Below are positions 28,585 to 36,554 of a stretch of 64,000 nt of DNA, piece by piece. The DNA is from Methanosarcinaceae archaeon UBA470 (GTDB lineage: Archaea; Halobacteriota; Methanosarcinia; Methanosarcinales; Methanosarcinaceae). The translations under genes were made by a program, and so were the position numbers. The stretch lies in the NCBI GenBank assembly GCA_002508425.1, contig DAKU01000147.1:15756-79755 (forward strand). The letters are read 5' to 3'. The notes under the pieces are model-generated. The model saw nothing but the letters and a program-made list of their open reading frames with translations, did no database searches and was not told the DNA's origin. Position 1 is the stretch's first letter. Each line of letters opens with the position of its first letter.

Positions 28585-29565
28585 TCAGATCTTTCTCATA
28601 ACTATGGAACCATCTCTCATATGTACTGCTTCAAATTTCTCTTTCTCTTTTTCGGCTTCATATTTATTGTAAAGCATGGATTCTACACGGCCCGTTTCCA
28701 TGGTTTTGCGGATAAATTCTATGTCAGCTTTTTCCATTCTTGCCTTGGCTGCGGGAGGACTGGTATTCGCTTTTTTCTTTGAATAGATGGCTCCTCCTGT
28801 CATACCAGCACCTACATAGCCTTTTGCGCTCGTAAAGAGCAACTTCCCATTTTTCATATATGCGCCTGAGAATTCTCCTACATCGCCATGTACCACAATT
28901 GTTCCTCCATTAAGGTGCGAACCTGTGTTCATACCAGCATTTCCGTTGATTGTTATAGTTCCCTGTTGCATAAGCACGCCAGTGCCGTTATAGACATCTC
29001 CTTCTACAACAATAGTACCTTGCCAGTTGCACCTTGCTCCTATTGTTCCTCGCAGAATGCCATCATTCAATTTAAGAATGCCTTCGACAAGTGAGTTGCC
29101 TTTTAGAGTATCTTTGCCGGGTCCATTAGAGAGTATATCAGTTATGGAACGGAATTTCCTGTAGCCCTCTACATCAGAAGTTACCTCTAAGATGTTTCCA
29201 AATGGTTCTGTTATGTTACCCTTAACATAGAGGTTGCCGCCTGTCATTCCCATGCCGGCTTCAGATCCTATATCGCCTTCAACGAATATCTCTCCTGCTT
29301 TTTCAGTCTCGCCAGTGCCTCCCAGGTGTTTCAGGTCAGTTCCCATGCTATAAGCGAGTCTTTTACCTACATTCCCATCTATGTGTACATCTATGCCTGC
29401 TTTGAGCTCAGCTACAAGGTCTGCATATGTGAAAGATGTACCTTCCTGTGAAGGTATCACATCTTCAGGCTGCAGTTTGCTGTCGTTCCAGCAAAAATTG
29501 AATGTGTAATCGCAGAGGTTGTCTATTGGTTTGAGGATTTTTATCTTTAGCATGTTATTATCCAT
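28585..29565 (-). CDS. GXGXG-domain protein (glutamate synthase domain 3 / FwdC-like)
   Basis: Protein of 326 residues. The core (about 45-260) is a right-handed beta-helix of G-x-x-x-G repeats, including GDIGSEAGMGMTGGNLYVKG, GTIGARCNWQGTIVVEG and ITINGNAGMNTGSHLNGG. This is the fold of the third glutamate synthase domain and of formylmethanofuran dehydrogenase subunit C. No glutaminase, FMN or molybdenum domain is attached, and the last 60 residues are a charged helical tail. It forms the distal gene of a three-gene unit: its start overlaps the ferredoxin gene by 8 bases. Probably a structural platform for a small Fe-S redox complex; reaction unknown. Confidence 0.8.
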   Translation of the reverse strand: MDNNMLKIKILKPIDNLCDYTFNFCWNDSKLQPEDVIPSQEGTSFTYADLVAELKAGIDVHIDGNVGKRLAYSMGTDLKHLGGTGETEKAGEIFVEGDIGSEAGMGMTGGNLYVKGNITEPFGNILEVTSDVEGYRKFRSITDILSNGPGKDTLKGNSLVEGILKLNDGILRGTIGARCNWQGTIVVEGDVYNGTGVLMQQGTITINGNAGMNTGSHLNGGTIVVHGDVGEFSGAYMKNGKLLFTSAKGYVGAGMTGGAIYSKKKANTSPPAAKARMEKADIEFIRKTMETGRVESMLYNKYEAEKEKEKFEAVHMRDGSIVMRKI

Positions 29566-29926
29566 GTATTAGTGATGGCAGGCAGCGTGTACACACCCAG
29601 ATGCTTTCCATTTTATGGCGCAGGGGCATAAGATATCTCTCATCCTCTCCTTTTCCGCATTTGAAGCATTTTATAAATATATCCGTACTACGAGGTTGGG
29701 ACTCTGCTTTTTCCCTGTTGAATTCAACGGTCTGCCTTTGCTCAACTGAGATGGCTCCCTGTGGGCATACACCTATACAAAAGCCCATACCATCACAGAG
29801 TTCTTCTGATACGACTTTGGCTTTGCCATTAACAAGCTGGATAGCTCCTTCTGCGCAAGGAGAAATGCATTTTCCACAACCATTACATTTCTCTTCATCT
29901 ATTTTCACTATAGTTCTTATTACCAT
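29558..29926 (-). CDS. 2[4Fe-4S] ferredoxin with C-terminal CxxC zinc-ribbon-like pairs
   Basis: Electron carrier of 122 residues. Two cluster motifs, CNGCGKCISPC (first) and CDGMGFCIGVC (second, with Met-Gly in place of the usual middle cysteine spacing, so the second cluster may be altered), are followed by a linker. Then C-F-K-C-G-K and C-T-R-C form a probable metal-binding ribbon. Middle gene of the cassette, 16 bases from the CGGC gene and overlapping the GXGXG gene. It likely feeds or drains electrons for the GXGXG partner. Confidence 0.85.
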   Translation of the reverse strand: MVIRTIVKIDEEKCNGCGKCISPCAEGAIQLVNGKAKVVSEELCDGMGFCIGVCPQGAISVEQRQTVEFNREKAESQPRSTDIFIKCFKCGKGEDERYLMPLRHKMESIWVCTRCLPSLIHG

Positions 29927-29942
29927 GAGTACTCAGTTCTCC

Positions 29943-30290
29943 TTAATGATGTGTGCCTTCCACAAGTTCCATGCCCGCATTTCTTAAGGTCTGTTTAATC
30001 TCTTCTATATGAGGGCATTTAGGATAGTTTTCCATCTGCATGCATGAACTGATATGTACCACATCTACTTTGAATTTCTCAAGTGATTTTAGGAGGCGAT
30101 ACACCCTGCGTCCGGAACATCCTCCGCAGGTAAAGAAGGCCACCATTTCAGTGTTACTTCCATATTCCTTGAAATGTTCCTTTCTCTTATTAAACGCCAT
30201 GAAGCAACCGACACCCGGACAAGCTTCTGAAACTATGTCACATCTTATGATAGCTATCTTTTTAGGTTGGTCTCCTCCCATTTTTTTCAC
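29943..30290 (-). CDS. CGGC-domain protein
   Basis: Small protein of 115 residues, family PF08821. The eponymous motif is in FFTCGGCSGRRVYRL (about 52-66). An N-terminal R-C-D-I-x-x-x-A-C-P-G-V-G-C precedes it and a later S-S-C-M-Q and P-K-C-P-H follow, giving seven cysteines in total. The family is thought to bind metal or do redox chemistry; its biochemistry is not established to my knowledge. First gene of the cassette and divergent from the HxlR regulator, with a shared operator region. Confidence 0.82.
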   Translation of the reverse strand: MKKMGGDQPKKIAIIRCDIVSEACPGVGCFMAFNKRKEHFKEYGSNTEMVAFFTCGGCSGRRVYRLLKSLEKFKVDVVHISSCMQMENYPKCPHIEEIKQTLRNAGMELVEGTHH

Positions 30291-30299
30291 TCCATTCAG

Positions 30300-30330
30300 T
30301 ATCTTTAGGATATTAAGTATAACTAAGATA
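30300..30330. promoter_or_regulatory. inverted-repeat operator candidate between CGGC and hxlR genes
   Basis: TATCTTTAG (30300-30308) faces CTAAGATA (30323-30330), an imperfect palindrome with one extra T, in the 76-base divergent region. The AT-rich stretch ATTTATATATTA (about 30333-30344) to its right can be a TATA element for hxlR. The position suits autoregulation by the HxlR protein and control of the cassette. Confidence 0.4.
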
Positions 30331-30366
30331 TTAATTTATATATTATGTAGTTTCTATCTGGATACT

Positions 30367-30723
30367 ATGAAGGATTGTACCGTCTATAAGACTGTGGATA
30401 TAATAGGCAAAAAATGGTCAGTATACATCTTATTTGAACTTCATAAGGGTGAAAAAGGAGAAAAGGGGTTCAATGAGCTTAAGCGCAAGTTAAAAGACAT
30501 TACCCCTAAAACTCTTTCGATCAGGCTGAAGGAACTGGAGGAGCAAGGTTTGATACAGAAAGTAATAGATGATTCTGTACTTCCGGTACGCTGTGAGTAT
30601 TCACTTACGGCCAGTGGGGAGGACTTTATATCAATAATAAAGGACATCAAGGCATGGGGTCTTAAGTGGAAATTTGGCAATAAGGCATGTGAAAGTTCCG
30701 TATGCAGACTTTGTGAACTATAG
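30367..30723 (+). CDS. HxlR-family transcriptional regulator with C-terminal cysteine cluster
   Basis: Winged-helix regulator of 118 residues. Start ATG 30367 gives the family N-terminus M-K-D-C-T-V-Y-K-T-V-D-I-I-G-K-K-W. Motifs: F-N-E-L-K-R-K-L then ITPKTLSIRLKELEEQGLI (recognition helix). Cys4 is the position that in HypR/YodB-type HxlR proteins senses thiol-reactive compounds. The C-terminus adds C-E-S-S-V-C-R-L-C-E-L, three more cysteines that could bind a metal. Divergent from the CGGC/ferredoxin/GXGXG cassette, so it is the probable local redox- or metal-responsive controller. Confidence 0.85.
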   Translation: MKDCTVYKTVDIIGKKWSVYILFELHKGEKGEKGFNELKRKLKDITPKTLSIRLKELEEQGLIQKVIDDSVLPVRCEYSLTASGEDFISIIKDIKAWGLKWKFGNKACESSVCRLCEL

Positions 30724-31033
30724 GCAGTTCCAGACATGTACTTCTAACTTCCATCTGTTTTTGGAAAACTATATATCCGAATAATTTAAGAAGATTTAAG
30801 TAGGGGGAACAAGGTATTTTCTGGCAAGTTTCCCACAGTGGCAATCTTTGAAGATAATGACTGGCTCTGAGAAGTCAGAACTGTCTTCTTGCTACTCATC
30901 GGTTTAGGGTCTGCATTGTTCCTGTCAGTAATAATTCAAGATCAGAAATGCAGGTTTACATTTCGGCAAAGTGAACATATGGAAAAGTAACGCAGGCAAT
31001 CAATTCGAACAGAGTTTATTGAGTGAATAGGTT
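30724..31033. other. intergenic region hxlR to glycerate kinase
   Basis: A 310-base gap. One frame reads T-V-F-L-L-L-I-G-L-G-S-A-L-F-L-S-V-I-I (about 30879-30935), a good membrane helix, but it has no start codon and an in-frame stop just before it. It may be the decayed end of a membrane protein. A TATA-like ACTATATATCC lies at about 30768-30778. Nothing else supported. Confidence 0.4.
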
Positions 31034-32353
31034 ATGCACAATGGTCTAAAAGAAGATGCAGCTGAGATCCTTAAAAGTGCCATAGAGGCTGTGGAGCCTT
31101 CTGTTGCTGTCAAAAGGGCATTGACAAGAGATAAGAATACATTACAGGTAGGAAACCGTTCATACGATCTGGACAAGTATCAAAAGATATATGTCATGGC
31201 TTTTGGGAAAGCATCTGTGCCTATGGCAAAAGCTCTTGAAGAAATTCTCTATGATCTTCCATATCAGGGTGTAGCAATAACTAAATACGGCTCCTCAAGT
31301 CAGCTTGAAAGTATAGAGGTCTATGAAGCGGCTCATCCTGTTCCTGATGAGAACAGCCTTAAGGCCGGCCAGATGGTAAAAGAAATACTTACGAAAGCAG
31401 GTAAGAATGATCTTGTCATTTTTCTTATATCTGGTGGTGGCTCTTCCTTGCTCGCGCTTCCGCGCAAGGACGTATCTTTTAAGGATTTTGTTAAGCTCCA
31501 TGAGACTTTGCTCCTCTGCGGTGCAACCATAAAAGAGATCAATATTGTAAGAAAGCATCTTTCGACGGTAAAGGGCGGGGGCCTTGCAAAAATGGCTTAT
31601 CCTGCTGATTCCATCAGCCTTGTGCTTTCGGATGTGGTTGGTGATCATCTTGATATCGTTGCATCCGGGCCAACTGTTCCTGACTCTTCTACATTTGAAG
31701 ACTTCAACGATATTGTGGAGAGGTATCATATTACACTTCTTCCTTCCATAAGCCGTTTACTGGAGGATGGGTTGAACGGATTGGTGGAAGAAACTCTCAA
31801 AGCAGGAGATCCTGTTTTTGATATTTGCTACAACAAGCTGATAGGCACCAATTGCATTGCTCTTGATGCTGCTGCGAAAAAAGCATCAGAAATGGGCTAC
31901 AATACACTGTTGTTAAGTTCTTATATTACGGGTGAGTCTAAAGAGATAGCAAAAGTGTTCTCTGCTTTGGGAAGAAATGAACTTTTACACGGAAGGCCGA
32001 TGTCAAGGCCAGCCTGTATTCTGGCAGGTGGAGAAGCTACTGTCACCGTAAAGAATGGTGGTAAGGGTGGAAGATGCCAGGAAATGGCACTTTCCTTTGC
32101 AATAGAGGTAGAAGGTCTTGAAAATCTTTTATTCCTTGCAGCCGGTACTGATGGTATCGATGGTCCAACCGATGCAGCAGGAGCATTTGCTGACGGGAAC
32201 AGTGTGGAAAAAGCCTCCATGTTAGGTATGGATGCAAGAGAAATGCTTAATGCACATGATTCATATGATTTCTTTAACAGCATTGGTGATCTGCATAAAA
32301 TAGGTCAGACGGGTACGAATGTGATGGATATTTATATCCTGCTTGTGGAGTAA
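31034..32353 (+). CDS. glycerate 2-kinase (MOFRL/DUF4147 family)
   Basis: Phosphorylates D-glycerate with ATP, giving 2-phosphoglycerate, 439 residues. N-terminal DUF4147 domain with MAFGKASVPMAKALEE (about 55-70) and LISGGGSSLLALPR (about 133-146), then LSDVVGDHLDIVASGPT. The C-terminal MOFRL domain has GGEATVTVKNGGKGGRCQEM (about 335-354) and FLAAGTDGIDGPTDAAGA. It would feed glycerate into lower glycolysis or gluconeogenesis, near the pyruvate kinase encoded in this window. Convergent with the TatD-like gene. Confidence 0.9.
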   Translation: MHNGLKEDAAEILKSAIEAVEPSVAVKRALTRDKNTLQVGNRSYDLDKYQKIYVMAFGKASVPMAKALEEILYDLPYQGVAITKYGSSSQLESIEVYEAAHPVPDENSLKAGQMVKEILTKAGKNDLVIFLISGGGSSLLALPRKDVSFKDFVKLHETLLLCGATIKEINIVRKHLSTVKGGGLAKMAYPADSISLVLSDVVGDHLDIVASGPTVPDSSTFEDFNDIVERYHITLLPSISRLLEDGLNGLVEETLKAGDPVFDICYNKLIGTNCIALDAAAKKASEMGYNTLLLSSYITGESKEIAKVFSALGRNELLHGRPMSRPACILAGGEATVTVKNGGKGGRCQEMALSFAIEVEGLENLLFLAAGTDGIDGPTDAAGAFADGNSVEKASMLGMDAREMLNAHDSYDFFNSIGDLHKIGQTGTNVMDIYILLVE

Positions 32354-32366
32354 TTGTACAAGTTTT

Positions 32367-33209
32367 TCAAAGATCAATGTCAACATCATATACAAGCTCG
32401 GGGTTTTCCTTATGGACCTTCCAAAAGGGCTCTTCCCCATACTCTTCGGCAAGTTTTAATGTTCTTTTTGGTATGGTTTTTGGTCCAAGCACAGTTCCAG
32501 GTCTTTGTGGATCGTCTATGTAATCTGTTTCCATCATGAACCTGGTGCCTTGGGTGAGTGCTTCTTCTATGGCTCCCTTGCCTGCCAGTACTCCTGGGAA
32601 TATTCCAAGCCTTTCACATACGCTCACCAGGGGGGGTGCATAATGTTTAACCACTTTGTTAAGTTTTATCCCTGTTTTTTTTGCTCGGGAGGTAATGTCC
32701 TCAAGTTCAATTTCGCCAACACTTTCTGTGTGTAATTGCACCGCACAGTTCAGATCTTTTGCCAGTGTAAAAGCATGCTCCATTATTTCATTGGAAGCCT
32801 CCCACACTTCTTGCGTAACCGGATAGTGTGGTCTCCCGCTTTTTAGGCCCACTGCGAGTCCTTTCTCAACATACTCTGCAGCTATGTCCAGTCCACCTTT
32901 CATAGTCTTAACCGCAGTAGAAAGGTCCATATAGTCTATAAGGTGTGTGATCTCTGCAGGATGCACTCCGAGCACTGGAAAAGATTTAACTCCGGTTTCG
33001 TTGATTTGCCTTGAGATCTCAACAGTTTCATCAAAAACAGCCTTTTGGTCTTCAGGCTTGGTGACCCTTATACCAAGAGTCCAGGATGGCTTCATCACAA
33101 GGAATATGTGCGTTCCCCCTGCCTGCTGGAACTCTTTTACAGCTACAAGTCCTTTGCTTCTGGGATCGATATGCATGTGTTCGTCTGTTATGGGGAAATT
33201 GCCTTTCAT
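32367..33209 (-). CDS. TatD-related metal-dependent hydrolase (COG1099)
   Basis: Soluble amidohydrolase-fold protein of 280 residues. Metal-ligand motifs: ITDEHMHIDPRS (about 7-18), FPVLGVHPAEIT (about 97-108), QLHTESVGE (about 177-185), VVKHYAPP and the final acid in MMETDYIDDP (about 240). It belongs to the archaeal COG1099 group, whose substrate is unknown to me; bacterial TatD relatives are DNases. Single-gene unit convergent with glycerate kinase. Confidence 0.82.
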   Translation of the reverse strand: MKGNFPITDEHMHIDPRSKGLVAVKEFQQAGGTHIFLVMKPSWTLGIRVTKPEDQKAVFDETVEISRQINETGVKSFPVLGVHPAEITHLIDYMDLSTAVKTMKGGLDIAAEYVEKGLAVGLKSGRPHYPVTQEVWEASNEIMEHAFTLAKDLNCAVQLHTESVGEIELEDITSRAKKTGIKLNKVVKHYAPPLVSVCERLGIFPGVLAGKGAIEEALTQGTRFMMETDYIDDPQRPGTVLGPKTIPKRTLKLAEEYGEEPFWKVHKENPELVYDVDIDL

Positions 33210-33304
33210 AAATGAATTATATATGCCACGCTGGGATTAAAGTTTCGCATTTTATGGCGAAGGCTTAAAAATGAGATATGCCTTTAGGTGGTCGGTGATT
33301 AATA

Positions 33305-34333
33305 GTGAGCAAGACTGCAGCAGTAATTAAAGGAGATGGCGTAGGTCCCGAACTTGTGGATGCGATGTTTAAGGTAATGGAAGCTGCCGGAACTGGTGTG
33401 GAGTTCATAACCTGTGATGCAGGTTCTACATGGTGGGAGCAGCATGGAGGAAATTCCCTTATCCCTGATGAAACCTGGGATATTCTTGATAGTTCTGATG
33501 CATGCTACAAGGGTCCAACCACCACTCCAGGTATAGTGGGTGCACCAAGAAGTGTGGCTGTCTCAATAAGGCAGAAATATGACCTCTATGCGAACGTCCG
33601 TCCTATCAAGACATTCCCCAATACTCCCAGGCCACTTGGAGATGTGGATTTCGTGTGTGTGCGTGAAGGAACAGAAGGGCTCTACATAGGTGAAGAGGTA
33701 CGCCTTACTGATGATGTGGCTATAGCTATCCGAAAGATCACACGCACAGCAAGCGGAAAAGTTGCAAGATACGCTTTTGAAGAGGCAAAAAGAAGAAAAT
33801 ATGATGCAGTTGTCCCTATTCATAAAAGCAATATTCTCAGAAGAACATGCGGTCTTTTCCTGGAAGAAGTGAACAAGGCAGCTGCGAACTATCCAGACAT
33901 TGAGGTATGGGAATACCACATCGATAATATCGCACAGCAGCTGATCAAAAATCCCCAGATATTCAACAACAAGATCTTACTATCAACTAACTTGTTCATG
34001 GATGTGCTCAGTGAGGAGTGCTCTGCATTAGTGGGAAGTATTGGCCTGATATATTCTGCAAATATCGGTGATAACTTTGCCATGTTCGAACCAGCTCATG
34101 GTTCTGCTCCAAAGTACGCAGGAATGGACAAAGTGAACCCTGTAGCAACAGTGCTTGCAGGTGCATGGATGCTTGGGTACCTCGGTGAATCAGAGCAGTC
34201 AGCAGCTATATTCAGAGCTACAGAACGTGTTATATCCGAAGGCAAGTATCTAACTTATGACCTGGGAGGCAATGCAAAGCTCAGTGAAATGACGGATGTA
34301 ATTGCTAAGTATACGATAGAGGAGCTAAAGTAA
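33305..34333 (+). CDS. isocitrate / homoisocitrate dehydrogenase-type oxidative decarboxylase
   Basis: Beta-decarboxylating dehydrogenase of 342 residues. N-terminus A-V-I-K-G-D-G-V-G-P-E-L, substrate loop FVCVREGTEGLYIGEE, catalytic Lys/Asp region V-P-I-H-K-S-N-I-L-R, and cofactor segment EPAHGSAPKYAGMDKVNP. Family members are isocitrate, isopropylmalate and homoisocitrate dehydrogenases. The E-G-T-E-G-L-Y loop rules out typical LeuB. Because the convergent neighbour resembles Re-citrate synthase, I infer isocitrate dehydrogenase of the route to 2-oxoglutarate. His-Gly-Ser in the cofactor segment fits NAD rather than NADP, but this is not decisive. GTG start with GGTGAT upstream. Confidence 0.82.
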   Translation: MSKTAAVIKGDGVGPELVDAMFKVMEAAGTGVEFITCDAGSTWWEQHGGNSLIPDETWDILDSSDACYKGPTTTPGIVGAPRSVAVSIRQKYDLYANVRPIKTFPNTPRPLGDVDFVCVREGTEGLYIGEEVRLTDDVAIAIRKITRTASGKVARYAFEEAKRRKYDAVVPIHKSNILRRTCGLFLEEVNKAAANYPDIEVWEYHIDNIAQQLIKNPQIFNNKILLSTNLFMDVLSEECSALVGSIGLIYSANIGDNFAMFEPAHGSAPKYAGMDKVNPVATVLAGAWMLGYLGESEQSAAIFRATERVISEGKYLTYDLGGNAKLSEMTDVIAKYTIEELK

Positions 34334-34460
34334 TAGCTTCTCTTATTTTTAAATCGGTCTTAAAAAACTGTTTTTAGTTTGGGCCTTCAAAAAAGAAGGG
34401 TTGTGGCAGACTGAACACTTATCATTCTTTATTATTTTAACGCCTGCCTTTTTATTACAT

Positions 34461-35810
34461 TTAGTCTACTTCATCATGCATACGTGCTTTAATATCGCGC
34501 TGTTTGCTTCCCGCAGCATTATCCTGGCTTTCATCGTCCTCTCTGCGGTGCAGTTCCTGGTCCACTAGGGGGTTGAACATGAAGTACTTCTTTACATATG
34601 CGCGAATCTCTTCATCTGAAATGCAGGAAACCCTCTTTTCCTCGTTGAAAAGTTTCTGGATGTCGGCTTGTATATTCCTGAGGCGTTTATCGTTCTTGTC
34701 TACCTCTATATTTACATCCATCATTTCTTTAAGTGTTTCCTGTATCTTAAACTTCAGTACCTCTATACCCGAAGAATCTCCAATGAGGAAGTTTCTCTGG
34801 CCTCCAACTATTTCAGGTGGATATGGTTCGTATGTGAAGGGGTTCTTAATGACACCTGCGGTATGGATGCCCGACTCATGGGCAAATACATTCTGGCCTA
34901 CCACTGATTTATTTCTGGGTATCCTTATGCCTATTTCTCTTTCCATGAATTTGGCGAATTCTACCAGACAGCTCAGGTCGTATTTCTCAAAGCCCTTGAT
35001 GCGCCTTTTCAGGAAGACCAGCAGCTTTTCCATCTCTGCATTGCCTGCTCTCTCACCAATACCCAGATAGGTTACATTGGACCAATTTGCACCATGCCAA
35101 TAGCCTGCCAGTGAGTTTGCAACTGCAAGTCCGAAGTCATCATGGCAATGGGTTTCTATGTTCTTTGCACCTAGTTCATTTTTGAGATATTTGACAATAG
35201 TGGGGATTCCATAAGGCTCATCCACGTTCATGAAAGGAATTCCATATCCTATGGTATCACAGATACGGAGGGTACAGTCTGGATCAACCTCAAGTATCTT
35301 TTCTACCAGAGGGAACACGAAATTGTAATTGTCGGCACGTGTCATATCTTCGATGTGAGCACGTGTTCTCAGTCCATGATCAACTGCATATTGCAATGCA
35401 GTAAGATATTTTTCCTGGGCTGCTTCCCTGGTGGGAAGTTTCATTTTATCGTAGATATGCGGATCGGATACGGACATGAGAATGCCTGTTTCCTCTATAC
35501 CATCAACTTTGAGGACCATATCAATATCTGCTGGGTTTGCACGTGCCCATCCAGTGATCTCCGGGAATTCATATCCTCTGTCCTGCATGAGTTTGATAGC
35601 CTTTCTATCCCTTTCATTGTAGACAAAAGTCTCCAGCTTTTCAATGCCGATCTTATGTAAATACTCGTATATCTGCACCTTGTGCTTGCTTTTTATAACA
35701 ATGCCCGGCATCTGGGCACCATCTCTTATAGTACTGTCACTGATCGACACCTCCTGTCCATGGGGAAGTTCTATCTTAGGCAGATCATCATAGTCCCGGT
35801 ATGTTTTCAT
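34461..35810 (-). CDS. Re-citrate synthase (isopropylmalate/homocitrate synthase family)
   Basis: DRE-TIM metallolyase of 449 residues. Start of the barrel D-S-T-I-R-D-G-A-Q-M-P, then FVYNERDRKA, ITGWARANPADI, GILMSVSDPHIYDKMKL, HIEDMTRADNYNF, RICDTIGYG, the metal-binding THCHDDFGLAVANS and LGIGERAGNAEMEKLL. These segments line up, from memory, with the Clostridium kluyveri Re-citrate synthase (E-V-T-G-W-I-R-A-N, T-S-V-S-D-Y-H-I, F-E-D-I-T-R-A-D) better than with LeuA or AksA. The C-terminal regulatory LeuA domain is missing, as expected. It would condense oxaloacetate and acetyl-CoA. The facing isocitrate-dehydrogenase-type gene supports a partial TCA role. The charged tail (last 35 residues) is extra. 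Confidence 0.78.
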   Translation of the reverse strand: MKTYRDYDDLPKIELPHGQEVSISDSTIRDGAQMPGIVIKSKHKVQIYEYLHKIGIEKLETFVYNERDRKAIKLMQDRGYEFPEITGWARANPADIDMVLKVDGIEETGILMSVSDPHIYDKMKLPTREAAQEKYLTALQYAVDHGLRTRAHIEDMTRADNYNFVFPLVEKILEVDPDCTLRICDTIGYGIPFMNVDEPYGIPTIVKYLKNELGAKNIETHCHDDFGLAVANSLAGYWHGANWSNVTYLGIGERAGNAEMEKLLVFLKRRIKGFEKYDLSCLVEFAKFMEREIGIRIPRNKSVVGQNVFAHESGIHTAGVIKNPFTYEPYPPEIVGGQRNFLIGDSSGIEVLKFKIQETLKEMMDVNIEVDKNDKRLRNIQADIQKLFNEEKRVSCISDEEIRAYVKKYFMFNPLVDQELHRREDDESQDNAAGSKQRDIKARMHDEVD

Positions 35811-36036
35811 GTATTTCCTCCAACTGTGCCAAACTCACCATAATCAAGTAAATAGTACGTTTTGAACTTTGCCTTTAAGTATATATCTCACAGTTTTTAT
35901 GAGACTAATCGGACCATCTGGCAAGTGTGCACAAAGGTATTCTACATGTACGTTCAGATTAAAAGGTTTTCTTCCTTGATTTGCCTTAAAGATTTATAAT
36001 TTAAAAACTAATCTATAACCCATGTGGAGCGCGATA

Positions 36037-36525
36037 ATGCAAAAATTCGAAAAACATCCAGCTCAGCAGAAAGTTATCAAATTACTTTTTGAGCGGGGTT
36101 TTCAGGTTAATGAAGAGGGAAAAGTCACATCCGGTAAGATTGAGATTCCCCATACTCAGCTTGCGCGGGAGGTGGGAGTTGACAGGCGGGTGGTGGACTC
36201 GACTACGGAGGCTATACTTGAAGATCCTCTTCTGAAGAACATATTCCAGAAAGTTCATTCCATTCCTTTTCTAAGGGATGTTGCTCCTTCTCTTGGTCTT
36301 GGAGTAATTATCATAATCCCCGATGATGCGGTACATACAGGCATAATTGCCGATGTTACAGGTGTGATCTCCAACCATGGTGTAAGCATCAGACAGGCTG
36401 TCTCAGATGATCCCTATTTTACCAATGAGCCGCGCCTTACAATTGTCACCGACAGTAAAGTTTCAGGTGAGGTAGTAGAAGAGCTGCTGAAATTAAAAAG
36501 CGTAAAAGGAGTAAGTGTTTCCTGA
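36037..36525 (+). CDS. HTH-ACT domain regulator of amino-acid metabolism (COG2150-like)
   Basis: Protein of 162 residues. ATG 36037 is preferred because GGAG lies 7 bases before it; ATG 36022 would make a leaderless start, as TTTATAAT at 35993-36000 is about 26 bases upstream of it. Residues about 15-65 form a helix-turn-helix-like domain with the segment T-Q-L-A-R-E-V-G-V-D-R-R-V-V. Residues about 85-162 form an ACT domain (G-I-I-A-D-V-T-G-V-I-S-N-H-G-V-S-I-R-Q). ACT domains bind amino acids. Located beside the citrate-synthase-like gene (divergent), it may report on glutamate-family supply. This is inference. Confidence 0.8.
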   Translation: MQKFEKHPAQQKVIKLLFERGFQVNEEGKVTSGKIEIPHTQLAREVGVDRRVVDSTTEAILEDPLLKNIFQKVHSIPFLRDVAPSLGLGVIIIIPDDAVHTGIIADVTGVISNHGVSIRQAVSDDPYFTNEPRLTIVTDSKVSGEVVEELLKLKSVKGVSVS

Positions 36526-36554
36526 TCTTTATATTTGATAATGGAAATAGAATT

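Noticed and set aside
30040..30366. N-terminal extension of the HxlR frame into the CGGC gene
   Set aside because: The extension runs antisense through the CGGC gene; the family N-terminus begins at ATG 30367.
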